A DNA stretch of 64,000 bases from Todiramphus chloris collaris (taxonomy: Eukaryota > Chordata > Aves > Coraciiformes > Alcedinidae): assembly GCA_025345505.1 (NCBI GenBank), contig JANVCC010000049.1, positions 6,574,588-6,638,587 of the forward strand, written 5' to 3'. Below the pieces are notes generated by a model. The model was not told where the DNA came from. It did not search any database and saw only the letters and a list, made by a program, of their open reading frames with translations. This document shows, piece after piece, positions 1-12,070 of the stretch. The position numbers were made by a program, and so were the translations under genes. The first letter of the stretch is position 1. Every line of letters starts with the position of its first letter.

Positions 1-1929
1 ACTAGTTCTGTTTGTCCCGGTGGGTCCGTCTTAATTCTTTGTCATTAACAAAAGGTGTAGAAAATATCACCAGTCACAAATTAGGAGGTGTTTGAAGAGG
101 TGTTCTCTGTTCATGAGAAAGCGTATGTGTGAGAGGAGAGTTTGGTGTGAGAGTTGCCATCAAAGAAAAGAAACTGTTTCTGTTTTTAACAAAGAAAAAA
201 ATGCTGCTTTGAGGTTAACGTAAAAAATTGCTGACATTCCATGAGATAGGGTGGAGCAGGCTAGACTGACAGAGAACCCCCATGGCCATTGAAAGTAGTG
301 AACATGGTTCAGGACTTATTCAGACCCTTTTACATCACTGAAGCACAGCTTTGTGAGTGTTGGCTCAATCACTGGCACCCTCTTGCAGAAACAAACCCCT
401 CCATCTTTCTCCAGAACCAAATTTCAGATTATTTTCCTCTTCAGAGCCACATACCAGTCATAGCTATGCTCAGAGACTATGAAGAATGGGTGAATTATGT
501 TATTTCTTTAGATTTTCCTCTTACAAATCATTATTTTCCTGCATTTGCTTTTGGGAAAACCTTGATTAGGTCTAGTTTGAGCCTAAGAAATTTGGTGACC
601 TTTCAGGGCTGGGCCCTGGGGTTCTCTCGTTCAGAATACAAAGCTTGCTAATAGGTTGTGAGGGCATTCGTTATATCTTTAGTTCTTGGAGGAGTTGTGT
701 GTGTTGGAGAGTGGATGCCTTTAATCAGTGCTCTGGAGGCTCACTGCTCCAAGGCCAGCAATCTGCTTGCTCTGTTTACTATGTTGGGGTTTGGTTTGGT
801 TTGTTTTTTTTCCCGAAGAAAACAAAGTGAAATGATCACATTATGTGACAGAAGAGTTTTTCAAATCAGCTCTGATGTACTGGTTAAGGATCTTGTTGTC
901 CCCTTTTTCTCCTGTGGTCTTTACCTCCTGAACTTATTTGGCATGGTTAGAAATTCTTCTGTTGTTCCACTTTGAATTTAGTTTCATTCTCCAGAGAGTG
1001 CAGATCTTAGTACTTTGTGGCATTTGTTTGCTGGCCTGTGCAATACAACTTTGTGTTTTCAGCTGCTTTGTGCAAACTGCATCCCCAAATACAGAGACGG
1101 AACAAAGCAGGAGATGGAATATGACATAAATGACAGAAAACACCCACTTAGAGATAGCATTTGGAAGGAACACGTATAAGCAATCAATCACAAAGCTCAG
1201 GGGTAAGCTCGGTGGGACACCAGCCTTTTTGTGTGTTCAGAGTTGTGTTCATATCACAGCGAAGCCCTTGTCCACAATGGGATTTCCAGGCCTTACAACA
1301 ATACAAATAATAATAATTAAAAATAAGGTGTTTAATTCATTGCAATTCCAAACAAACTCTGCAGAGAATTCTGTAGCAGCAGAAGATAAACAACTTAAAA
1401 GGAAAGTCACTGTATAGTAGATTCTGCTTGCTCACAGCAGTGATAAAAGCTATTACCAATTTAGGCTGACTTATCAAAGAGGAATATCAGGTGTATCAAT
1501 AAGTAATTGGTAAAGAAAAACCAGCACTGTTTATTAATTAGCACCTATCACTTCTGCACAGATGACTTTGTTTGCAGAAGAGGCAGCCTTAGGGTCTGGC
1601 TAACTCCTGTCATTCATCCTTTGTAGTTTTTAGATGCTACTTTTTTTCTTGCTTTACCTGAGTGAAGTTTTTAAGTCCAGGGGGAATTTTTTCCTTATCA
1701 GTCCCAGATTTTCCTATTCTTTTTACCACCATGTTAGGACAGAATATGTACATTCTTTCTGAATGTGGCTTTCACTGAAGGGTGTGAACCACGGAGTTTG
1801 AACATAGATCTCTCCAGCCACCGGGGCAGCAGGAAATGTGTGGTCTTGTTCGCTTGCTGGAGCAGCTGCAGGCAACATGTTTATGGTCCAGGTCAGTGCA
1901 GAATAGAGTATTTGGGTCTTTGTGTTCTT
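1..1929. other. unique non-coding sequence
   Basis: No gene, RNA gene or repeat family is recognised here. The open frames are short and have no familiar motif. The stretch ends exactly where the 3' tail of a CR1 LINE begins. Base composition is mildly AT-rich, typical of bird intergenic or intronic DNA. Confidence 0.6.
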
Positions 1930-3895
1930 TCATAGAATCATAGAATGTTAAGGGCTGGAAGGGGCCTCCAGGGATCATCGAGGCCAACCCTTCTGTCAAA
2001 GCAGGATCACCCAGGGTATGCCACACAGGAACACATCCAGGCAGGTTTTGAAAGTTCCCATAGAAGGAGACTCCACAGACTCTCTGGGCAGCCTGTTCCA
2101 GGGCTCTGTCACCCTCACAGTAAAAATGTTTCTCCTCATGTTGAGGTGGCACCTTCTATGCTCAAGTTTATACCCATTATTCATTGTCCTATTACTGGGC
2201 ACTACGGAAAAGAGTTTGGCCCCTTCCATTTCACACCCACCCCTCAGATATTTATCGACATTAATAAGATCCCCACTCAGTCTTTAGTCAAGACTAAACA
2301 GCCCCAGTTCTCTCAGTCTTTCTTCATAGGGGAGATGCTCAAGTCCCTTAATCATCCTCATAGTTCTCTGTTAAACTCTCCAGTAGATCCTCATCTCTCT
2401 GAAATTGGGGAGCCCAAAACTGGACACAGGATTCCAGGTGTGATCTCACTAGGGCAGAGCAGAGGTGAAGGAGAACCTCCCTAGACTGGTTGGACACAGT
2501 TTTCTTAATGCAGCCCGGGATGCCATTGGTCCTACTGGCCACAAGGGCACATTGCTCTCCCATGGATAACTTACTGTCCAGCAGGACTCCAAGGTCTTTC
2601 TCTGTGGTGCTGCTTTCCAGCAAGATGACCTCTAACCTGGACTGGTGCCTGGTGTTACTCCTCCCCAGATGCAGGACTCTGCACTTGTCCTTACTGAACT
2701 TCATGAGGTTCACATTTGCCCAGCTCTCTAGCCTGTCCAGATTTTGTTGGATGGCAGCACAGCCTTCTGGTGTGTCCGCCACCCCTCCCAGTTTTGTATC
2801 ACCAGTGAACTTGCTGAGGGTACACTCTATCCCCTCATCCAGGTCATTGATGAAGATATTGAACAAAACTGGACCCAGTACTGGTCCCTGGGGAACACCA
2901 ACTACCTACAGACCTCCAACTAGACTCTACACCACTGACCACAGCCCTCTGAACTCTGTCGCTGAGCCAGTTTTCAATCCACTTCACAGACCAATTGTCT
3001 ATGCCATGTTTCTTGAGGTTTTCTACAAGATGTTAAGGGAGACAGCATCAGAAGCCTCACTGAAGCCTGACTGACTAGCAGAGTGTCTTCCTCTCTCCAG
3101 TTCTGCTCTCTTACTTCCAGTCACTGGGGTTCCTGAGGGCTGGTCTTAGGAGAAAAGACTGAGGCAAAGAAAGCATTCAGCAGCTCTGCCATCTCTGCAT
3201 CCTCTGTTACCATATCTCCCACCTCATTTAGCAGTGGAACCGCTTTTTCCTTACTCTTCCTTTGCTCATTGATGTATTTGAAAAAGCTCTTGTTTTTTTT
3301 CACCTTCCTGGTGAGACTAAGTTCCAAGAGAGCCTTGGCCTTTCTTGTTGAGTCTCTACATACTCTGGCAGTATTTCTATAACCCTCCCAATTAACCAGA
3401 CCCTTTTCCCATATGTTGTAAACCTTCCTCTTCCATTTGAGTTTTTTCAGGAGCTCCTTTCTTATCCATGCAGGTCTCCTTCCTCCTCTACTTGATTTTT
3501 TTTTTTTTCCAAGGGAATACGTTTATCTTGAGCTTGGAGGAGGTAATATTTGAATATTAACCAGATCTCTTGGGCCCCCCTACCTTCTAGAGCCCTAGCC
3601 TATGGGATACTTCTAAGCAGATTTTTGAAGAGGACAAAGTCAGCCCTCTTAAAGTCCAGTGTAGAAATTTTACTTATTACCCTACTTCTTTCCCTAATGA
3701 TATTAATCTCTGACATGTCATGGTCGCTACAGCCAAGACTACCCCTAACCATTGCATCGACAACCAGACCTTCTTTGTTCGTTAATACAAGGTCCAGCAT
3801 CATAACTCTCCTGATTGAGCCTTTAGTCCAGTGTTTTGTATCAAGTCATTGGTTTTGTGAAGACATTAACAGGCATCTTTACACTTTTGTTGAGC
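1930..3895 (-). mobile_element. CR1 LINE, 5'-truncated and internally deleted (ORF2 remnant)
   Basis: CR1 is the main non-LTR retrotransposon of birds; its ORF2 encodes an AP-type endonuclease and a reverse transcriptase. Seen here: the 3' end at 1930-1947 has two copies of the CR1 terminal repeat (TCATAGAAT on the + strand). On the minus strand, 2348-2866 reads NIFINDLDEG and then TKLGG, the C-terminal half of the reverse transcriptase. 2867-3075 continues upstream with recognisable SWRSV, WIENWL and NILVENLKKHG blocks in decayed frames. 3121-3327 gives the linker before the reverse transcriptase (KNKSFFKYIN, MAELLNAFFASVFS). 3600-3803 gives the end of the endonuclease (LDLVLTNKEGLV, GCSDHDM). 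The front of the reverse transcriptase is missing between about 3076 and 3120. The catalytic box, normally FADD, reads FTGD (about 2791-2812), so the copy is dead. A T-run at 3496-3508 looks like a later expansion. Confidence 0.95.
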
Positions 3896-4536
3896 AAAAT
3901 GGCTAGATCCATAGAAGCATCAAATGGAGATTTTAATTTTTTTAATCTTAAATGAGCACTTTGTTAAGAAGCCTTCTCATTGTAGTCCAGTCACTGTAAC
4001 GTATGAGCTTTTTTAATAAAAATACAGTCAATTCTCCTTCAATGTTGCCAGCAAACAAAGATTGACTGTTTTTAATGTACATTTCAATTTACAGTGCTTT
4101 TGGAGGCCATGAGGGAAATATATAGTCCTAACCGCTTAGCTGAAAGTCGTTGTTATGTCAATACAAAATCATTATAATAAAAAACTCCTGTCGGGTCTGA
4201 ACTTAAAAAATCTAGAAATAATTTGATACGTATTTTATACAAATCCATAGCTTACCTCGGTTGGAAATGGTATTATGGTTGGCTCCATTATCATTATTGC
4301 AAACTTATGACCGTAATCATGGCACTCCTGCAGAAAGAGTTCTGAATGGCTCCTTGGCCCCTCACTGCTGACAGGGCAGTTTCTCTGGGAGGCTTTACAT
4401 CAAGGTAATGGATCTAGTTAATGTATTGTTGAATAGCTAAGACCAGGATGGAGCGGTTGGTCTGTATGCCTGGGCTCACCCCGATGACCTGAATGTATTG
4501 AATCTTCTGACAAAGATGTGGACTCCTAGAGCAGTG
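3896..4536. other. unique AT-rich spacer between two CR1 copies
   Basis: No coding or repeat signal is recognised. The stretch separates two minus-strand CR1 copies of visibly different age. Confidence 0.5.
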
Positions 4537-4935
4537 TATGTTGAAAGGGACCTCTGGAAATCATCTGGTCAAATCCCCTGCTAAAGGTGGGCCAGATAAA
4601 TCAGGTTGCTCAGGGCCCTGTCTAGTCAAGATCTGAATATCTCTTAGGATGGAAATTTCACAACCTAACTGGGTACCCGTTCCCATGTCGGACTGGTAAT
4701 TTATTCCCCCCCACCCCAACATCTGCTCATAATTTCCTTTACTGCAACTCTGGTGTTGCCTCTTGTTTTGTCTTCTGTGCACCCTGCCACTAGACAGCTG
4801 AAGACAGCAACGAGATCTGCTTCCCCTTCTCATTTTAAGACTGGCCACATCCAGTTTTCTCAGCCTGTCCTCAAGCATCATGGACTCCAGCCCCCTAACC
4901 AGCGTGGTGGCTCACCGTTCCATTCTTACACACTC
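4537..4935 (-). mobile_element. older CR1 LINE 3' fragment
   Basis: The plus strand reads as a decayed antisense CR1 tail. It starts with GAAAGGGACCTCTGGAAATC and continues through a block resembling the CR1 segment GGTTGCTCAGGGCC, then CATCCAGTTTTCTCAGCCTG and a block ending near the CAGCCCCCTAACCAGC motif. The terminal octamer repeats are no longer visible, and divergence is clearly higher than in the copy at 1930-3895. Only untranslated and extreme C-terminal ORF2 sequence remains, so nothing functional is encoded. Confidence 0.85.
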
Positions 4936-6928
4936 CAGGGACCATGATTTGGGGTGGAAATTGAAGACTCCACAGAGCTTACTACTTGGAAGAGAAAATA
5001 GGGATCAGTACAGCTCTTCATAGAGAAACCCACCCTTGTTTCAAGGACTCTATCAGTGCCAAGGGCCTCCCACTTCTGGGGACAGACAGCTCGTGCCTGT
5101 TACTCTTGGGGATTTCTGTCAGGGCGCATGGCCCCCAAAAGAGAGTTCAGCCAGGTTTGGGAGACAGTGTGTGGCAGGGTAGCAAGCAGTTTTCAAGCTG
5201 ACTGGATCAGGTAATGTGGGAGGAGGGTGATGATGAGCTGCCAGTTAAAGAATATAAGAGGAGATTTATAACATATTTGAAAGGTGTGCAGATGAGTTTT
5301 ACTTTCCAGTAAGGAGAGGCTAAAGCAGAAAGCCAAGAGAACAAAAATCCCTTGTATTGCTGATCTCCTGGTGAAGCAGGAAACAGATACTTTTAGTAAT
5401 GAACTCCTCAAAGAGATTAAGGAATTTTGAAGGCAGCATCTATCTATCTCTAGATTCAGCTCCACATGTGACAAATGCTTTCACTATGAGAGTGAACACC
5501 TGACCTTTTCCTTCCCATCTCCCCTGCAGCTGCAGTTCTCACCCTGCTCATTAGCAGTGCCTGGGTATTAACCTCAGAATAATCCAAGAGAAAAGACCAG
5601 AGAAAGCTACAGCTTCCATTCTTAAATACTCCATTGCAGGCTGAATGAACGGAGCAGGTACCGTGTTCCTCTGCCCAGAAGAGTTCCCATGCAGGTGGCC
5701 CATGTTTTGGAAACTACCAGTATAATCCTTTTTAACACACTGATGTGAATATATTGGAAATATTTTGGCTGACCCAGTAGCATCTGTAAAACGTGTGGAT
5801 CCATAGCTGGTATGAACAGGAAAAAAAAAGCGCATCTTCCCACCTCTTTTCCTCCTTTGCAACGCACGGACATATGCTTAAAACATAGGAAGTACAAAGC
5901 GAGGGTTTGAAGGGAAGGGTGCTGGCAGGAGCCTGCTGACGTCTCCGATGCTCTCTGACATCCTTGGACCGGGTTCCTCACTGTGACTGTTGCAAGCACA
6001 GCTGCTCCTTGTTCAGTTGCTGTCAACACCCTTGTGCTGCTGGTGGGGAGCCTGTAGGAAACACAAAGCCTGGCTTTTCTGATAGTTGTGTTGAGAAATT
6101 TCCTGAGAGTTGTGCTCAAATAGGAGTTGGAGTGAGGACCAGCACCCAGAATACACCTGTATGATGAATGTCAAGGGGAGCAGAGGCTTGCAACATTCTC
6201 AAATGGAGGAGAGCTAAATGGTGACAGTGGCTGTTTACGCAGCCACACAGGTAATGAATTACTTGCAATCCTGGAAGCACTAACATGCCTAAGAAATTGT
6301 TAAGTTGTAGCAACCCAGAGTATAGACTCCTGATCCTAGCCATTGTTTGCCCCCAGCTTTTGCAGGACAGCTGCTTTGCTTTCTTCCCTTCCTTTAGTTT
6401 TGGGAAACAATAAAATCTACCTCTAAAATAAAGACTTTTACCTGATACAGCTAAGGCGATTTCCCTACTATTTTTAATATCCACTAATTACATTTTAATT
6501 CATACTTCCATATTTAATCGGTTAAATTAGGAAGTCTTGTTACAAACCTGGAACCCAGCTGCCTTCTGTGAAGGCTGTGTCAGGGAGTGCCAGCACATCA
6601 CTGAAGTGAGCCAGTGGCTGGCACACCACTGCACAGCCTCCAAACACACTGACAAGACTTGCAAAAGCCTCTGGACAGCACTTTCTGTTCATTTTACAAG
6701 CCACTTCAATAAATGATCAAGTACTGTTCTGTACTCTCCAGTAATTTGATATTCACCTCAAGGCAGTGATATTTCTCATGAGCAACCAGTTTCACTTTGT
6801 GCAGAAACAAAGGCCAAAGAGACCAAAGTTCTGCATGGCCAATGCATCTCCTTCCTGATAAAGAAATGTTTTCTCCCGCAGATTTTCTGCATCCTGCAGC
6901 CACCTTCCAATATGATTTTGCCAGCTTA
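4936..6928. other. unique non-coding sequence
   Basis: No gene or repeat family is recognised. A 165-codon minus-strand open frame at 5622-6119 has no familiar domain and overlaps another open frame. I treat it as chance. Confidence 0.5.
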
Positions 6929-7004
6929 CATAAAGTAAGGAGGCTTAGTCCAGGTTACTTGGATGGGTGGCTTCTAAGAACTAGCTGGGCTGCTGAAGAA
7001 TAAT
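6929..7004 (+). repeat. 5S rRNA-derived relic (5S pseudogene or 5S-headed SINE fragment)
   Basis: The plus strand aligns to the 3' half of vertebrate 5S rRNA, including its internal promoter region. GGAGGCTTAG corresponds to the GGAAGCTAAG block. CAGGTTA followed by an exact CTTGGATGGG corresponds to the GGTTAGTACTTGGATGGG C-box. GGGCTGCTGAAG corresponds to the final GGGTGCTGTAG. About two thirds of bases agree over the last 30, with small gaps. The front of the gene is not clear. Families with 5S-derived heads (SINE3 and AmnSINE types) are known from vertebrates, so this may be a SINE relic rather than a direct 5S pseudogene. It is far too decayed to be a functional 5S gene. Confidence 0.5.
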
Positions 7005-7910
7005 TTCTGTGTGATTCAGTAGGTGAATAATAGCACATCTGTGCTCCTGAAGATGCAGTCTTCCAAACAGCATGGAAAGCAAGCTTCTGAGCACATAGTG
7101 TCATTAAATACCTGACTGCAGTTTTGAAACAGGTTGTCTCAATAAATGCCCATTTAGGTTACTTCCCATGAGGTAGGATTCAGGAAAAGAAATATGCAGA
7201 AACATTCATCAGGCTTCCAGTGTGTTCCTCTCCTGTTTGTATTATTGTTTTTCCTCAGACTGTTGTAGGAAGTGGAATGAAAGCAATATTATCTTATTTG
7301 ATCAAATATGACTAAGCAGTAGTCATTTGTTTGCCAACCTATAGATGAAAAAAAAAGAAAATTAATAAAAAACACTGTGTTAAATAAGATGAGGTTATTT
7401 TGAATTGCCAAAATCCCACAGATAAATTGATTTTGTACTTTCTGCACTTTTTTTTTTTTTTTACTTTCTTCTTTCACTCCTTAAATTCCCTTGTGGCTTC
7501 ACAAGGAAAAGATGTTGTCTAGTTCTTGTCAGACGAACTTGGGTAGTGCTACCATGGGCCACAGCACAACTGCTTCACCTGTGCCCAATGCATGTAAAGC
7601 AGGGACTCCAAACAAACTTCTGGGGAGGTGGTTCTTTATTTCTCAAGGATACATGAGGATGATCAGAAGAACAAAAACCACACATTCAATTTCTGAAGTC
7701 AACCTGAAGGGGACAAAGGGTGGTCTTGTGCCTGTTATAATTTACATTTGTAGTAATTCTGTTAAATTACCCAAGCAAGGGATGCCCAAATCCAAGGCTC
7801 AGGAAAATGCTTCAGAAATGCTATGGTATCAGTGCATTCCAGCTATACCTAATCCTTCTCATCATTTCTCACATGAACAGTCTCGCTGACTTCAGTTGGA
7901 CTTCTCCCAG
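7005..7910. other. unique sequence with a poly-T run
   Basis: Contains a 15-base T-run at 7448-7462. No gene is recognised. The last 25 bases hold a branch-point-like CTGAC (7885-7889) and a pyrimidine stretch ending in CCCAG, which is the acceptor of the exon candidate that follows. Confidence 0.5.
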
Positions 7911-8002
7911 GCCTTAATTCAGGAACAGCATCTAAGCGTGCCTATCAAAACACAGCCTCCTGCACCAGTCAGCACTTCTTCCTGTATAGCTGTTTTAAAC
8001 AG
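7911..8002 (+). other. candidate internal exon (unknown gene)
   Basis: Not recognised as part of any known gene. What is seen is a 92-base block preceded by a good splice acceptor (ACTTCTCCCAG, with CTGAC about 22 bases upstream as a possible branch point) and followed by a perfect donor (ACAG then GTAAGT at 8003). The block is open in the frame starting at its first base and reads roughly 30 residues beginning ALIQEQHLSV, rich in Pro, Ser, Thr and Gln, with two bases left over for the next codon. No partner exon is identified. Splice consensus plus an open 92-base frame occurs by chance in tens of kilobases, so this is a hypothesis. It could equally be a non-coding RNA exon. Confidence 0.2.
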
Positions 8003-11000
8003 GTAAGTCCTCCTCCTCTCTGCTCCCCCTCTCCTCATATGAAGGGCATCCCAGAGTAAGAAGGGAAAAGGAAAGAACCTCTTGTTATATTTGGAGGAGT
8101 TTGGAATAAAAGGGTACTGTAGAAATGCATGATGGAGATCATTATCACTTATCTCTTACTGCCAAATGTTCACAGCTGTCGATCCAGTTGAGCCTCTCAG
8201 TTGAACGTATCGTTATGACTCGCTGTCCATTTGAGATCAAACCACTCCATCCGTCTACCTTCTCTGTGTACTTTTCTTGCCTACGAAAGTAAAGCAAAAT
8301 CATCCCCCTGGAGTGTATCACTGTCAATAAATTGTCTGCATTTTTTGTTACCAAAACCAATCATTTGACAGTTAGGGAAGATGATTATTACTCGGTGGCT
8401 CTTTACTCGCTACTCTGCTCCTCCAAACTCAGCTGCATGCATTAATTTAGAAAAGGAAAAATAAGAACAGTAAGAAGAAGGAAAACCTCATATCATAAGA
8501 AGCTCAATTTGAGGAGTTTTACTTTCTACAGGGAGTTATCCAGCAAAAACCTGTCTAGATGCTCCCCTACACTGTTAAACTCTGGACATTTTTGCAGGTG
8601 CCTGTTTTTACATTATGAGGTCAAGCCATCCAGGTCTTGTGAGAAGCATGACACTGTAGTTGGCAGAAGAGATATTATCACTTGGAGATAATAGACCAGA
8701 ATTTCTTAAACAATCTTTCTTGTAGGACCCACCAATGTGATTTTCAGAGCTGTTTTTTAGTATTTAAAAATAATAGCTGAGCTTGCTTCCTTCTGCATGG
8801 GGTATTAGAACATGGGAGTTTCAGCATTCTCCTGGGGAAAGTGGCTCTTCAGCTGTGTTACCTCCATGGTGTTTAGGTCTCATGCTTCTTTATTTTACTG
8901 AAAACTTGACAAGATGCTTCACACTCAGGTGTTAAAACACAACACCCTAGCTGCCCCTGGGCACCAGCACTCACTGGTATGTTTCCCATGAGTACAGAGC
9001 TCAGCTCCCAACTTAAATGTGTCTGCTCAAGGTAAATAGGCAGCTACAGGCTTGGTTTCCCCTGTAAAAGCTCATCAGCAGAATCAAGAATGAGCCTGAA
9101 GAGTTTCTCATTAAAAACTAATGGTGGGTGCTATAAAGGGGCAACTAGTGATTAAAGCAGAGCACAGAATGCAAAAAGAAAAAATATAAAAAATTGTTAT
9201 GATGAGAGCTTTTTTCTCTCCTGTGAATGGTAAGGAAAGGACATATCTCAGCTCCGACATCAGAGAGCTCCTTGATCATTCCATCATGCATCAGAGGGCT
9301 CCTTGATCAGCCCTGTGATTGGTACATCAGCGTTCAATTGTCATTTCTGTGAATGTTTTCTTGTTAATTTTCATTTTGCCGTACAGAAGAATCAGAGGGG
9401 AAACACTGCAAAGGTCCTCTGAGGTTAGGTGTATGAGTGTAAAGGATTCCCAAAGCACTTGGTCATTTTGAGGTGGACGAAGCTGAAGGTCTTTTTCTGA
9501 GACCTTCATCGCTTGCCTTTCTGGCAGCCTTGCCAGGCTTCTCCCTTCCCCCAGCTGTCTGTGCTGGCAACTGCCTGGCCTAACACGAGGTGGAATTTGG
9601 CCTTGTACCTACCCCTGTAAGGCTGTAATTTTTTGTTGTTGTTGTCCTTTTGTACCTGACGTGTTTGGGAAAAATGCTGATATCTTGGCAAATATCTGGA
9701 CATCTTTGCTGTTAAGAGAGCAGTGATTAATGTGCTTTTTTGTTCTCTCTGATTAAATTAAAACACGGATTCTAACATGTCTTGGAGACATTTATAATTG
9801 TCCTTGTGTAGCCCAGCTTATCAGGACACAGTAGCAGGTGTTGTCAGCTCAGCCAGCCAGGATTTTTAATCCTCTGTGCCAGCCTCTCTGCTGAAGGCCA
9901 AGGCCCAGATGCCTCAGCCCTTTGCTCATGCTAAGCAGGATTTCCACAAGCAGTCCCGTTGCCTGGGATGGAGCCTGGGTGACTCTGAGGACCAGGACAA
10001 AGCCGTGCTGCAGCCAGTGCGCTGAGCGGCAGGCCATACGTGCTGCCTTGCAGAGGTCTGTCCACATTAACCTGCCTGGCTGCACAGGAGACTGAGGAAG
10101 GTGGCTTTTTAGATTTCTCAAGATCTGTAAGTACTTGAAACAAACTTTAGTTGCTTTATCTTAAATTGAGCTTTTTGCTAGTTTATCTCAAAGTGTATTT
10201 CATTGGAGAGTAGTAGCAGCTTTGATGTGGGAAGAAAACACAGTTTCTTTGAAGAGCCTATTCTGTGTCCTACGAAGACCCCTCTCTTCCTCACCTATTG
10301 ATGTAACCCTCAGGAAAGTGTCCCTTTCCATCACCACTGCTGCTGCTCCTGGCACAGAGTATTAAATGTAGGAGTTTGAGCAGGTTCTGATTGCTGAGGT
10401 AGCTGCCTTCCCAGTCTGCCCTAACCCCTGCCACTGTGCTCACGTCTCATCTTATAGAGGCTATGCAGTTCTTGAGACAACAGGTTTCTCTGTCAGGTTG
10501 TCAGTCTTTACCCAGAGGTGGGATCAGCTTTGTGCTGACTAAGCTCCTTCTCCTTTTCTGGTAAATTTTAGGCAAGTGCTGCAATCTTCGCTATTTTTGG
10601 CCCCTTTTGAATGGGCTAACACTGTAGGAAAAACTACCCCTCAAAAAAAGAAAACAGTTTGCAGACTTGGAGGTTATCCTTCTCATTCTAGAGTTGAAAT
10701 AATTTTCATTTGTGCTTTTGCCATCTTTGTGTGAGGAATAAATAGTGAATTTGCAGAACTGCAGGAGTTGTACAGAAAGGGTTAGGTTTTTCTGCTTCTG
10801 TCGTTTTGTCATTATTTTCCTTTAAGGAAAGTTAAGTCCATGGAGGTGTTGGCATGTGCTGGTTGAATGTCTGAAGAAATTAGCATCAAAAAGTTGAAAA
10901 GGTACGACAGTGTTTGCTATGATGCATTCAACATCTGGAAAGAGGAATTCATACTTGTGATATTGTTCTGTTGTGACAACTCCTTAGCAAATTTTTCCAG

Positions 11001-11896
11001 CATAGGGAAAAGAACCAACAATCCCTAAACGTGATATGTAGTTTTGGGGCATTTTTGTGCTTGTTCATTTGTGTCGCTTAAGTTTCCTTTGCCCATCAGC
11101 CCCTGAGTTTCACTGATTCATCAGTTGTGTTTTGAGGATGTAAATCAGAAACGCCCATAGACAGGAATCTGGTAGGAGCTCTGTTAGGGCACTCATCAAA
11201 ATGTGTCCAATAAACGGTGTGTCTGATCACAATAACGGACACTCGGGGTTGCCATTGATTTAGAAGCAGGCATGCAACAGACAACTGAGATTTTTATCAA
11301 AGGTTTTCTGGGCAGCAAGTTGCCGTGGCAGTTTCAGTGAGATGAAACACTGTAGGATCTTTGGAAAGGAGTCTCTTATAATTTTGCAGTTCTACAGTGT
11401 GTATTGTCCACCAATTCAAAGCACCCCATTAAGTTTTACTACGCTATTGTAAGGTGGGTAAATAGGATTAGATCCATTATTAGACTGGCAAAATGAGAAC
11501 AGAAGTGATATGATTCCCCCACTGTGGCATATATGTCTCTGGCATGGACCTGGTGTTCCTCTTCAGTGGGGTAAGCCTGCCCCAGCCCAGCAAGGCAGCA
11601 GCAGGGTATCCGATGGCCCCTTTGTGCAGTTTTGCCATCTCAGGTGTAGCTCTATTTCCCCAGTGATGTCTATTCCAGGTCTCTCAGAGATTCACCTCTG
11701 TAGTGAATGTTTAACATATTTCACCTGATGTAGCTAAAAGTAGAGTTCATTAAGCAGTCGTTAAAAAAAAAAAGCCCTGCCACGCAGTTCATGCCGTCGT
11801 CAGCGTCTGTGTGCTGTCAGTGCTTTTATCAGCCACCTCCCGCACTTGAAGTGTTACCCACTGAAACCAGCAGCCTGTGCCTTTACTCCCACACAG
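8003..11896. other. unique sequence with a short tandem duplication
   Basis: No gene is recognised. A 21-base segment at 9258-9278 is repeated with one mismatch at 9289-9309. A 72-codon minus-strand open frame at 8145-8360 has several CpG-containing codons but no ATG at its start and no recognised homology. Confidence 0.5.
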
Positions 11897-12070
11897 TGTG
11901 CTCATGGCTGAGACCACAGCTCCCCCCTGCCTGCCTGTCCTAGGCTCTTACAGCCCTGACCTTGTACTTGCCCGTGTCCCTGTCCCAGCTCCTTCTGATT
12001 ACAGAGCAGGAGCCACTGCCCCCCTGGGAGCCACCACACAAGCAGGTACTGGCCAGAGCTTCCACCTGAG
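11897..12070 (+). other. candidate internal exon (unknown gene)
   Basis: Not recognised. A 174-base block lies between an acceptor-like TTTACTCCCACACAG and a strong donor (CTGAG then GTGAGTAT at 12071). One frame is open throughout and includes an ATG at 11904, giving MAETTAPPCLPVLGSYSPDL and about 36 further residues rich in Ala, Pro and Thr. The length is a multiple of three, so skipping it would keep frame. The codon choice and low-complexity composition do not look strongly protein-like. A chance match or a non-coding transcript exon is as likely. Confidence 0.15.

Noticed and set aside
1945-3074. Long plus-strand open frames (179 and 194 codons)
   Set aside because: They are antisense to the CR1 reverse transcriptase and 3' UTR; the minus strand carries the recognisable protein.
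5622-6119. 165-codon minus-strand open frame
   Set aside because: No known domain, overlaps another open frame, and has no splice or promoter context.
8145-8360. Minus-strand open frame with CpG-rich codons
   Set aside because: Starts at TTG just after a stop, 72 codons, no recognised homology and no convincing splice sites.
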